Position numbers and translations under genes: made by a program. From assembly GCA_964511185.1 (NCBI GenBank), contig CAZEDU010000031.1:1-44507 (forward strand): a DNA stretch of 44,507 bases, given 5' to 3'. Source of the stretch: CAZEDU01 sp964511185. GTDB taxonomy: Bacteria; Myxococcota; Myxococcia; Myxococcales; Myxococcaceae. Positions 35,705 to 43,108 of this stretch are shown one piece after another. Position 1 is the first letter of the stretch, and the number at the start of each line of letters is the position of its first letter. The notes beneath the pieces are model-generated. The model made no database searches and was not told the origin of the DNA. It saw only the letters and a program-made list of their open reading frames with translations.

Positions 35705-35733
35705 GGGGACAGCCCCCTTTGGGGACTGTCCCC
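35705..35733. repeat. Dispersed GGGGACAG...CTGTCCCC hairpin repeat between convergent genes
   Basis: This copy of the family is arranged as an inverted pair: GGGGACAG (35705-35712) pairs with CTGTCCCC (35726-35733), with an inner CCCC/GGGG stem and a TTT loop. It lies 12 bases after the lspA stop and 2 bases before the stop of the phosphoesterase gene on the other strand, a good place for a two-way terminator. Confidence 0.85.
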
Positions 35734-35735
35734 AG

Positions 35736-36644
35736 CTAAGGCGCGTCCATCATTGGCTCGGACGGGGGCGTGTCGGGCGTGCGGTCTTCTTCCCAGCGCT
35801 CGCCCTTCGTCCACGCCACCTTGCCGTCGACGCCCCACCCCGCCCGCTGCGCTTCGCCACCGCGCCACTCGACCCAGAAGATCGCCCCTTCCGGATGCGC
35901 CGCCTGGTCGAGGCAGGCCACGTGCGTGGCGGTGCCGTCGGCGTGACGAACGGTCGCCGCGTACGGCACGTGGGAGTGGCCGCACCAGAGCCAGCTGGGC
36001 CGGACGGTCTCGAGCAGCGTGCGCAGCACCGGGTTTCCAATCCACGGCATGCGGTGCGCGCGCAGCGGCTTCAGCTTGGCCCCGCGCCGCACGATGCCCT
36101 TGGGCCACTCGTGCGCGAGCATCAGCGGCACGCCTTGCACGCCGCGGAAGGCCGCGAGCACCTCGCCTTCGCGGAAGTAGCCGGCCTGCTTGCGCGTGTC
36201 TCGGGTCTTCGGCTCGACGAGCGGCGTCTGAAAGTGCTTGGGCGCGTAGATGCCTGACAAGAAGGCGACCTGAAGCCCCTCGAGCTCGGTCGCCCCGGCG
36301 CGGCCGAGGTACCGAACGCCTGAGGCGATCTCTCCGCCGCGCGGGAGCGGGTGCAACGCCTCGAAGTCCTCGTTGTTGCCGCCGATGAAGAAGAGCGGGT
36401 GCTCGAGCTGTTGGCGCCCGTCGGCATACTCGGCGAACTCGGCCGGCATCTGCCGCTTGGCCGCCTTGCGCCGGTGGTCGTCGGCCGAGCGAAACGCCTC
36501 CACGTCGCCGACCGCGAAGACCAGATCGAGCCGGCGGCCGAGAGCCTGCTCCAAGGCGGTCAGCCAGCTCTGCACCCGCCGAAAACGACCGTGGATGTCA
36601 CCGACGCCGACGGTGAGCAGCGTCGGCTCGGAGCGCTCCGTCAC
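35736..36644 (-). CDS. Metallophosphoesterase resembling Dbr1/CWF19 N-terminal domain
   Basis: This 302-residue soluble calcineurin-fold phosphoesterase has motifs GVGDIHGRF (D16, H18), FAVGDVEAFR (D47), FFIGGNNE (N90, N91), AHEWPKGI (H178) and CGHSHV (H223, H225). The spacing, and blocks such as GGEIASGVRYLGRAG, FLSGIY, HEWP and a closing THVACLDQA, follow the eukaryotic RNA lariat debranching enzyme Dbr1. The GDxxGRF start and the GNN motif follow CWF19-type proteins. The usual His of GNH(E/D) is Asn91. Substrate unknown. GTG at 36644 overlaps the stop of the preceding gene by 4 bases (GTGA), so it is the third gene of a sigma-factor operon. Confidence 0.85.
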   Translation of the reverse strand: MTERSEPTLLTVGVGDIHGRFRRVQSWLTALEQALGRRLDLVFAVGDVEAFRSADDHRRKAAKRQMPAEFAEYADGRQQLEHPLFFIGGNNEDFEALHPLPRGGEIASGVRYLGRAGATELEGLQVAFLSGIYAPKHFQTPLVEPKTRDTRKQAGYFREGEVLAAFRGVQGVPLMLAHEWPKGIVRRGAKLKPLRAHRMPWIGNPVLRTLLETVRPSWLWCGHSHVPYAATVRHADGTATHVACLDQAAHPEGAIFWVEWRGGEAQRAGWGVDGKVAWTKGERWEEDRTPDTPPSEPMMDAP

Positions 36645-37519
36645 GGCGAGACCGCGCGGAACGCGGCATCGAGCGCGGGGAGCAGCAGGCTGTCCTTGTG
36701 CTCTCTTCGGAACTTGTCGGCCCGCTGCTCGGCCTCGCCGCGCCGGCCGCTCGCGAGCAAGGCCTGAATCCACAGCACCTCGCGCTCTTCCTCCAGCTGG
36801 CCGGCGGGGAAGTCCTGGACGTGCACCGCGAGGGCGGCCAGCGCGTCGACCGGGCGGTCGCGGCCGAGCGCCATGCGCGCGCGTTCGATGAGCGCGCGCT
36901 CGGTGGCGAGCCGCGCGTCACGGCTGGGCGGCGCTGGCACCGGTGGCGGCGGCGACGCCGGCTGCACCGCCTTCGCCTTGGGAGCGACCGGCTTGGGCGC
37001 CGGCTCGGCAGGCGCTTCGATGATCTGCGGAGGCGGCGGCGCGACTTCGAGCACCGGGCTCTCCGGCGGCGTGGGCGGCGCCTCCATCTGGTGCACGACG
37101 GGCGGCCTCTCCGGGCGGGTGGCGACGGTGGTGACGCCGACGCCCACCGCGCTGCCGACCGCGAAGACGATGGGGATCTTCGCTGCCCCGAGCGAGGACA
37201 AGACGCCGGCGGTGGTGCCAGCGACGGCCGTGCCCGTGGCGGCCGCGGTGGTCGCTCCGGCCGCCGCGGTACCGGCAGCCCCCGCGCCGCCGATACCCGC
37301 GCCCGTGGCCGCTGGGGCGACCGCCGCGGTCGTGGCCGTGGCCGTTTGTTGAATCACCAACGCCGAGGCGGTCGCGCCGAGCGCGAGGCCCAGCGAGTCC
37401 GCGAGCTTGCTGGACACGCGCGCCCGCGCGCCCGGCGGAGGCGACGGCGCGTCGCGCTCCGCATCGAGGAGCGCGTCGAGCTCTGAGTCGAGCGGCTCGA
37501 ACAGCTCACGCGGCGTCAT
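36641..37519 (-). CDS. Single-pass Ala/Pro-rich protein, probable partner of the ECF sigma factor
   Basis: This 292-residue protein has a short acidic N-terminal segment (residues 1-45), a long run of small residues (Ala, Gly, Thr; about 46-110) and a probable membrane helix at 113-133. A Pro-rich linker (about 135-205) leads to a helical C-terminal domain with ARMALGRDRPVDALAALAVH and paired helices like a short TPR. The start overlaps the sigma factor stop (ATGA) and the stop overlaps the next start (GTGA), so all three genes are translationally coupled. The position after an ECF sigma gene suggests an anti-sigma factor, but no zinc-binding HxxxCxxC motif is seen. Confidence 0.75.
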   Translation of the reverse strand: MTPRELFEPLDSELDALLDAERDAPSPPPGARARVSSKLADSLGLALGATASALVIQQTATATTAAVAPAATGAGIGGAGAAGTAAAGATTAAATGTAVAGTTAGVLSSLGAAKIPIVFAVGSAVGVGVTTVATRPERPPVVHQMEAPPTPPESPVLEVAPPPPQIIEAPAEPAPKPVAPKAKAVQPASPPPPVPAPPSRDARLATERALIERARMALGRDRPVDALAALAVHVQDFPAGQLEEEREVLWIQALLASGRRGEAEQRADKFRREHKDSLLLPALDAAFRAVSP

Positions 37520-38070
37520 GCACCACCTCGCTGTGCACGAATGCGCTTCACCGCGGCGGCGAAGTCCTGACGCGCCAGTCGCAGTCGAGAGTAAGCCGTG
37601 TTGAGCGGAATGCCCAGGGCCTCGGCGACCTGGGGAATCGCCTCGCCGTCCAGCTCGTGCATGACGAACACCGCCCGCCGGCTGAGCTCCACGCCCTGGA
37701 GCGCCTCGACCACCAGCTCGCGGGCTTCGCGCCGGGTGACTTGATCGTCCAGCGAGGCGCTCTCGTCTTCGGTGTCTTGCGGCTCGTCCTCCAAGACCTC
37801 GCGGACGTTCTGGGCCTTCCGCCGAAAATCCGAGACCACGCGAAAGGCCACGCCGAACAGCCAAGGCTTGATGGGGCGCTCGGGGTCGTAGCTCGAGAGC
37901 GACCGGTGCACCGTCAGGAAGACGTCGTGGACGACGTCCTCGATGTCCCGCTGCGGCACCCCGAGCCGGCGCACCGAGTTCCACACGTAGTCGAAATGGG
38001 CCTGGTAAAGGGCCGGAAAGTCGACCGGTGCCGGGGCCGCGATGGCCAGGCTCTGTGGCGCATTCCCCAT
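37516..38070 (-). CDS. ECF-family RNA polymerase sigma factor
   Basis: This 184-residue protein shows region 2 (FDYVWNSVRRLGVPQRDIED and VHDVFLTVHRSL, then RPIKPWLFGVAFRVV) and region 4 (LSRRAVFVMHELDG, then IPQVAEALGIPLNTAYSRLR). This is the ECF (RpoE-like) layout with no region 1 or 3. Start chosen at ATG 38070, where a GGGGAAG lies about 8 bases upstream; an in-frame ATG at 38175 would add 35 residues with no sigma-like content. It would direct RNA polymerase to promoters under envelope or other stress. The gene leads a three-gene operon and probably regulates itself. Confidence 0.92.
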   Translation of the reverse strand: MGNAPQSLAIAAPAPVDFPALYQAHFDYVWNSVRRLGVPQRDIEDVVHDVFLTVHRSLSSYDPERPIKPWLFGVAFRVVSDFRRKAQNVREVLEDEPQDTEDESASLDDQVTRREARELVVEALQGVELSRRAVFVMHELDGEAIPQVAEALGIPLNTAYSRLRLARQDFAAAVKRIRAQRGGA

Positions 38071-38229
38071 CGAGCGCTTCCCCTGTACCCCGGCCTGCCT
38101 GGAAACCCCAAGCGGGGGCTGCCCGGGCGGAAACCGCGAGGTGACCGCGGACGAGGTGGGGGTGACCAACTGCATCGATGGGAAATTGGGACCCAGGCGC
38201 GGGTTCCATTTCGAAATCGGTGGAGGGGG

Positions 38230-41175
38230 TTAGCAGCCGACGGGGTAGCTGACTTCGATCACGCTCCCGGGCGGCGGCACTTGGGCCGCGTCGAAGACGA
38301 TGGCGTTGGCGGCCCCGTCGTAGGACCAGCCGGTCACCGGTTGGCCGTTCACCGTCACGCGAAGCTGCGCCGGATCCTCCGGCGTGTGCGAGAGCGGGAA
38401 GGTGCCGCGGGGACCGAACGCGTTGAGCGACAGCTTGCCCAGCGAGCTCGCCCAGTCGGGGGTGCAGATGCTCTCGACCACCCCGCCCGTCTGCTGCGCG
38501 AGCTGCATGTAGCGCTGGCCGGAGCTGCTCGCGGTCGTGCAGGTGGAGAGGTCCTTCGGCCCCACCACCGCGGAGAAGCTGAGCTTGGTGGGATCTCCGC
38601 CTTTGAGCTGCCGGAAGAACGCCGTGTAGAAGTCGAGCGTCCGCGGCGAGAAGTCCTCCTCATCGGACACCACCACCACGGCGAGCTTGGCGTCCTCGCG
38701 CAAGAAGCCGCTGTTGCCGTCGGCCGGTTGAGCCGAGGTCGGGTCGTCGCTCTGGTTCACCAGCGGCGCCGACAGCGCGCGGTACGCCGCCTCGAGCCCC
38801 TGCTCGTTCCAGTGGCAGATGCCGACCTGCACGTTCTTCGCGAACGCCTGCTGGGCGTTGGGCGTGGTCGGCGTGAGCACCCGCGGCGAGCTGTTGTCGA
38901 CCGGGAAGAAGCGGCCGCGCTCGCCCCCTTCCGCGCCGCCGGGGCACGGCGACCAGCCGCCCGGCGAAGGGTCGATGCCGGTGGTGGTGACCGCCAGGTG
39001 ATAGTCGACGTTCAGCGTGCGCGCGGCGGAGAGCAGCGACTGGAAGTTCTGCGCGAGGTTGTTCTGCTCCTCGCTCATCGAGCCCGAGTTGTCGATGACC
39101 AGCAGCATGTCGACCTTGAACTGTCCTTCCTGCACGAACCGGTCGGTCTGCTGCGGGTTCACCTCGCCGCGCCCCGATACGCCGACCGCCGCCCGGTCGG
39201 AGGCGCTCGTCTCCACGCGCAGGGTCCCGACGTCGTCGCCCTGCGACAGCGGCGCGTACTCCACCCAGACGGTGAGCTTCGCGCCCGCCGCGAGCGGGAA
39301 CGGCGCGCTCGGCGCGCCCTGGAGCGTGAGCTCGGGCGACGCGGTGTCGAGCGCCAGCTGCGTGACGGTGATCGGCTGCGCGCAGGTGTTGGTCAGGTCG
39401 ACCGCGCCGGAGGTGGGGCCGCACGTCAGCTTGCGCACCCCGAGCTCGATGGCGCCGGGCTCGACCTTGAGGCACCCGCTCCGCCCCTCTCCTCGAAGGA
39501 GCGTGGTGGCGCGCCCCTGGGTCGGGTGGTTCACCCACGCCTCGACCAGGCCGCTGAAGGCGCCGTTCTGGGGCGGCTTGAAGCGCACCGGGAAGACCAC
39601 CGACTGCCCCGGCGTGATCGGCCGCGAGCCGAGCGGGCTGGCGCGAAACGCCGCGTCGGTGCCCGTCGCGAGCTGCATGCTCGACAGGAAGCAGATGTCG
39701 CTGCCGGTGTTGCGGAGCACCACCGGCAGCATGGCCTCGCTCTGCGGCGGCACCTGGCCGAAGTCGAGCGGGCCCGGCGTCATCGCGTACTGGCAAGGCG
39801 CGAAGTCCCGCGTGGCGCCGGTGAGGGCGACCGCCTCGGTCGAGAGGGCGCCGCCGGCGTGGACGCGGAAGCTCAAGCTCCCGGTGCTGGTGCCGCTGGC
39901 GGGCTTGGGCGTGAACGACGCGGTCACCGAGCCCTGGGCGTTGGGGGCGAGCACCAGGGTCTGCCCCAGCGGCTCGGCGCCGAAGAAGCCGCCGCTGGCG
40001 ACGGTGGTGGTGAGCCCTTCCACCCGCACCGTCTCGGGGCAGCGGTTGAGCAGCTGCACCGAGCGGCGCGACGTCATCCCCTCGGGGACGGTGCCGAAGT
40101 CGATGCTGCGCGGCCACACCGCGAGGCAGGCGTAGCCGACCTGCCCGGTGACCGGGACCAGGTAGTCGCCGGTCGTCGTGTCACCGCGGCGGCGCGCCTT
40201 GATCCGCAGGAACGCGCCGGGCACCGGCCCCGCGGTCTTCGGCTCGAACCAGACCATCGCCGACAGGCTGTCGCCCGGGTGGAGGACCGCGGGCTCTTTC
40301 GTCTCCACGCCGAAGAAGGCGGTCGCGTCCTTCCAGTCCAGGCCGCTGAAGTCGACCGGCTCGGAGCTCTGGTTCGTGAGGGTGATGTGCTGCTCCGCCC
40401 GGGCGCCGAGCGGGATCGAGCCGAAGTCGATTCGGCTGGGCTGCACGTCGACGGCGCCGGCCACGCCGAAGCCCGACAGCTCGACGTGGTGGGGCGCGCA
40501 CACCGCGCAGGTGTCGACGCGCACGCGCGCCTGGGCGGCGAAGAGCCGGGACGGGGTGAAGCGCACCGGCACGATGCGCGTCTCGCGCGGGGCGAGGGTC
40601 ACCACCCGGCCCAACCCTTCCGGCAAGAACATCGCCGAATCGTCTCCCTCCAAGTCGACGACGAACTGCGCCTCGGTGTCGGTGGTGTTGGTGACGTCGA
40701 GCTGGCCCAGCTTGGAGTCGCCCAGGTTCACGTTGCCGAAGTCGATGCGGGCCGGGTGGACCGCCACTTGGGGTCGCACCCCGGCGCCGTAGAGCGGGAG
40801 CTTGGCCTTGCCGTCTTCACCCGCGCTCGACGCGTCGGTGTCGATGTAGAGCGCGCCCTCCCACGGCCCCTCGAGCTGCGGCGAGAAGGAGACCCGGAGC
40901 CGCCGCTCCTCGCCGGGCCCGAGCGAGAACGACTCGAAGCCGTCGACCGTCGCCTCGTTGGCCGACGTGGCCGCGCCGAACACCTGGAAGGTCGCGCGTC
41001 CTTCGTTGCGGACCGTGACGTCGATGGAGCGCGGCCACCCCAGGCTCGTCGCGCCGAACTCGAGCACGCTCGGCTCGGCGACGAATTGCGCGTCGGCGCC
41101 GCGCAGCCCCGGCCGACCGCACCCCACCGCGCACAGCACCAACAGCCCCCACCCCCGCGCCCATCGACTCGCCAT
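38230..41175 (-). CDS. Large lipoprotein with repeated anchor-D/ASH domains and VWA domain
   Basis: This 981-residue protein starts at ATG 41175 behind a good GGGGAGG. Its lipoprotein signal has LCAVGC (lipobox AVG/C at residue 19). Six Ig-like ASH/choice-of-anchor-D repeats follow, each opening with I/L-D/E-FG: LEFGATSLG, IDFGNVNLG, IDFGSIPLG, IDFGTVPEG, LDFGQVPP and IELGVRKL. The C-terminal third is a von Willebrand A domain with a clear MIDAS motif VIDNSGSMSEE and a later DEEDFSP. The protein ends SYPVGC, a terminal Cys. The architecture fits a surface adhesion or matrix protein; partner unknown. Confidence 0.9.
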   Translation of the reverse strand: MASRWARGWGLLVLCAVGCGRPGLRGADAQFVAEPSVLEFGATSLGWPRSIDVTVRNEGRATFQVFGAATSANEATVDGFESFSLGPGEERRLRVSFSPQLEGPWEGALYIDTDASSAGEDGKAKLPLYGAGVRPQVAVHPARIDFGNVNLGDSKLGQLDVTNTTDTEAQFVVDLEGDDSAMFLPEGLGRVVTLAPRETRIVPVRFTPSRLFAAQARVRVDTCAVCAPHHVELSGFGVAGAVDVQPSRIDFGSIPLGARAEQHITLTNQSSEPVDFSGLDWKDATAFFGVETKEPAVLHPGDSLSAMVWFEPKTAGPVPGAFLRIKARRRGDTTTGDYLVPVTGQVGYACLAVWPRSIDFGTVPEGMTSRRSVQLLNRCPETVRVEGLTTTVASGGFFGAEPLGQTLVLAPNAQGSVTASFTPKPASGTSTGSLSFRVHAGGALSTEAVALTGATRDFAPCQYAMTPGPLDFGQVPPQSEAMLPVVLRNTGSDICFLSSMQLATGTDAAFRASPLGSRPITPGQSVVFPVRFKPPQNGAFSGLVEAWVNHPTQGRATTLLRGEGRSGCLKVEPGAIELGVRKLTCGPTSGAVDLTNTCAQPITVTQLALDTASPELTLQGAPSAPFPLAAGAKLTVWVEYAPLSQGDDVGTLRVETSASDRAAVGVSGRGEVNPQQTDRFVQEGQFKVDMLLVIDNSGSMSEEQNNLAQNFQSLLSAARTLNVDYHLAVTTTGIDPSPGGWSPCPGGAEGGERGRFFPVDNSSPRVLTPTTPNAQQAFAKNVQVGICHWNEQGLEAAYRALSAPLVNQSDDPTSAQPADGNSGFLREDAKLAVVVVSDEEDFSPRTLDFYTAFFRQLKGGDPTKLSFSAVVGPKDLSTCTTASSSGQRYMQLAQQTGGVVESICTPDWASSLGKLSLNAFGPRGTFPLSHTPEDPAQLRVTVNGQPVTGWSYDGAANAIVFDAAQVPPPGSVIEVSYPVGC

Positions 41176-41337
41176 TGCGCGCCTCCCCGCCGCGCACGAG
41201 CCAGTGCAACCCAAGTGCCCTGACGAGCGATCGCGCAAACCGGCGAGAGCGCTGCGCGGCCCGGCGGCTCTGTTGGGAAAGCCGAACTCGCGCTCCCGGA
41301 GGTGGAGAAAATTTTTCCGTGCGTCCGCTCGGGGCCG

Positions 41338-42231
41338 CTAGGGGCTGACGCCGAAGAGAGGCCGACGCGCGGCCAACGTTCCCCACAAGACGCCGATCAC
41401 GCAGAGCACCGCTCCCAGCGCGGTGAGCGCGCGCACCGGCTCGTCGAGGAAGACGATGGCCATCCCCCACGCGATGGCGGGGGTGAGCTGCGTCGCCGCG
41501 CTGCCGGCGGTGGCGGAGATGAAGCCGAAGGCGTGCGTGAAGACGAGCTGCGCCAGGAGCGACAAGACGCCCACCGCGAGCACGCGCGCGAGCACCTCTC
41601 CGTGGAGCGGCACCCAGCGCGGCACCGCCAGGGGCGCCGACAGCAGCGCGCCGACGAGGCAGAACGACAGGAAGATGCTGGCCGCGTCGGTGTCGCGCCG
41701 CAGGTCGCGGATGCTGGTCATCGCGGCGCCGCTCAGCACCCCCGAGGCGAGCCCCGCCCAGGCGCCGGGCCCGAAGGAGAACGGCTTGTCCGGGCTCGCG
41801 GTGCTGAAGGCGACGATGCCCGCGCCGAGCGTGGAGAAGACGAGGCCGGCGATCAGGTAGCGCGTCGGCTTCTCCTTGAGGAAAGCCGAGGCGAACACCG
41901 CCGCGTACACGGGCGACGCGTAGTTGAGCAGCGTGGCGGGCCCGACGCCGAGCTCTTCGATGGCCCAGAAATAGAGGTACACGGCCACGCCGCCGAACAC
42001 GCCGCGCGCCACGAGCGGCAGCGGCCGAGGGACCGACAGCCGCTGGCGCCGGGCGAACAAGAGCAGCGCCACCCCGGCGAGCCCGACCCCGAAGCGCACC
42101 ACCACCAGCTGCGCCATCGGCACCACGCCGGCGACGGTGCGGGTCATCACCGCCATCGCGGCGAAGAGCAGCGAGGAGAGCGCCATGAGGGCCGCGCCGT
42201 TCCAACGCGCGGCGGTCGCGTCGGTGGACAT
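41338..42231 (-). CDS. EamA/DMT-family transporter
   Basis: This 297-residue protein has about ten membrane helices arranged as two EamA halves of five. The second half has LTPAIAWGMAIVFLDEPV, a common EamA feature (the 'P-x-A ... L-x-E' turn). Members export amino acids, metabolites or drugs; substrate not predictable. The gene starts 2 bases after the upstream gene, so both are co-transcribed. The 162 bases beyond its stop contain an AT-rich stretch (GAAAATTTTTCC, 41309-41320), odd in this GC-rich DNA and perhaps part of the promoter of the lipoprotein gene. Confidence 0.88.
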   Translation of the reverse strand: MSTDATAARWNGAALMALSSLLFAAMAVMTRTVAGVVPMAQLVVVRFGVGLAGVALLLFARRQRLSVPRPLPLVARGVFGGVAVYLYFWAIEELGVGPATLLNYASPVYAAVFASAFLKEKPTRYLIAGLVFSTLGAGIVAFSTASPDKPFSFGPGAWAGLASGVLSGAAMTSIRDLRRDTDAASIFLSFCLVGALLSAPLAVPRWVPLHGEVLARVLAVGVLSLLAQLVFTHAFGFISATAGSAATQLTPAIAWGMAIVFLDEPVRALTALGAVLCVIGVLWGTLAARRPLFGVSP

Positions 42232-42233
42232 CG

Positions 42234-42758
42234 TCAGCGCGTGCCCGCAGCCGCGCCGCGGATGGGCGGGAGCTTCTCGAGCTCCTGCTTCACCTGGTCG
42301 GCGAAGACCACCAGATCGCTCGTGCCCACGCCGAAGCGGAACATCGCCAGCTCGCGGCCGGGCTCCCCTTGCAGGCCCGAGGTCTCGTAGAGGTACGTCG
42401 AGAGGTCGATGCCGACCTCGACGATGAAGCCGCCGCCCTCTTGCCGGGCGATCTGCACCGCGAGCTCGCTCTGGTTGCCGGTGCGGAACACGAAGCCCGG
42501 CGACTTGAGGCTGCACAGGTCCTTGAGCGAGTGGATGAGCGCGTGGCCGTCACCGCCGGCCAGGTAAAGGACCGGCAGGCGGATGAACGGCCAGAACGTC
42601 TTGTCGCGCCAGTCGAAGAACTCGACCCCCGCGGTCGCGAGCACCCGCACGCTCTCGGCGGGCGGCGCCGGCTGCCCCGGGACCACCGGCGGGACTTCAC
42701 GGTCGACCAGCTCGAGGAAAAGTCGAAGGTTCTTCGCGTCGTTGTGCAGGACGGCCAT
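42234..42758 (-). CDS. Conserved-looking soluble protein of unknown function (174 aa)
   Basis: No known family recognised. The product is soluble and mixed alpha/beta, opening MAVLHNDAKNLRLFLELVD and containing FFDWRDKTFWPFIRLPVLY, LCSLKSPGFVFRTGNQSE and FIVEVGIDLSTYLYETSG, quoted in part. It has no signal peptide or membrane segment. It begins at ATG 42758 and lies 2 bases before the EamA gene. It might be a domain for binding a small molecule, but nothing shows which. Confidence 0.7.
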   Translation of the reverse strand: MAVLHNDAKNLRLFLELVDREVPPVVPGQPAPPAESVRVLATAGVEFFDWRDKTFWPFIRLPVLYLAGGDGHALIHSLKDLCSLKSPGFVFRTGNQSELAVQIARQEGGGFIVEVGIDLSTYLYETSGLQGEPGRELAMFRFGVGTSDLVVFADQVKQELEKLPPIRGAAAGTR

Positions 42759-42790
42759 ACGGGCGCGGCAACTTACCCGAGACAGCCTGG

Positions 42791-42946
42791 ATGGGGAGCG
42801 TGAACTGGTCACTGATTCGCCTGCGCTTCGATGGCCCGTGCGCACGCCAAGACACGACCGCTGAACGGCGCGCTGTGCTGGAAAACGGCGACTTTGAAGC
42901 AACGGACGTGTCTGGCCACGTCAAACGCTTCAAAGTCGGTGATTGA
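42791..42946 (+). CDS. Candidate 51-residue ORF with a nested inverted repeat
   Basis: An ATG at 42791 opens a frame to TGA at 42946 in the 350-base divergent spacer. The end of the product, ENGDFEATDVSGHVKRFKVGD, is cited here by its parts DFEATDV and HVKRFKV, because those two segments are encoded by the two arms of the hairpin at 42889-42938. The mix of acidic and basic residues is protein-like, but codon use (TTT, GAA, GCA, TCT, AAA) is less GC-rich than neighbouring genes. No clear ribosome site. It may be a genuine small gene or a by-product of a structured element. Confidence 0.3.
   Translation: MGSVNWSLIRLRFDGPCARQDTTAERRAVLENGDFEATDVSGHVKRFKVGD
42889..42938. repeat. Nested inverted repeat (12 bp outer, 6 bp inner)
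   Basis: CGACTTTGAAGC (42889-42900) and GCTTCAAAGTCG (42927-42938) are perfect inverted copies. Inside them GACGTG (42905-42910) and CACGTC (42917-42922) are also inverted around the loop TCTGGC, with 4-base internal bulges. The element can form a long hairpin or bind a dimeric regulator. No T-run follows, so a simple intrinsic terminator is unlikely. Confidence 0.85.
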
Positions 42947-43044
42947 ACGCGACAAAACCCCCGGCCCGAGCGCGGCACCGCTCGGCGCCTCTCGCTCGAG
43001 CGCTCCGGCAGCCCAGCCCCCCTCTCCTCTAGGCCCTTCCGCGC

Positions 43045-43062
43045 TCGCTTACGAGCAAGCGA
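43045..43062. repeat. Short inverted repeat before the HTH-PBP regulator
   Basis: TCGCTT (43045-43050) and AAGCGA (43057-43062) flank a 6-base loop, 46 bases before the start codon. The size and place suit an operator for autoregulation, but six bases is short enough to occur by chance in this DNA. Confidence 0.3.
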
Positions 43063-43108
43063 ACGAACGCTTTCACCCCTCGCGCCGTTTCGTGTTGAAG
43101 ATGCGGCC

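Noticed and set aside
37657..41223. 1188-residue plus-strand frame opposite the sigma factor and anchor-D lipoprotein
   Set aside because: Composition of a shadow frame; both minus-strand genes are supported by motifs and ribosome sites.
42889..42938. Integron attC-like site suggested by the long inverted repeat
   Set aside because: No R'/R'' core sites (RYYYAAC/GTTRRRY) and no integrase or cassette nearby.
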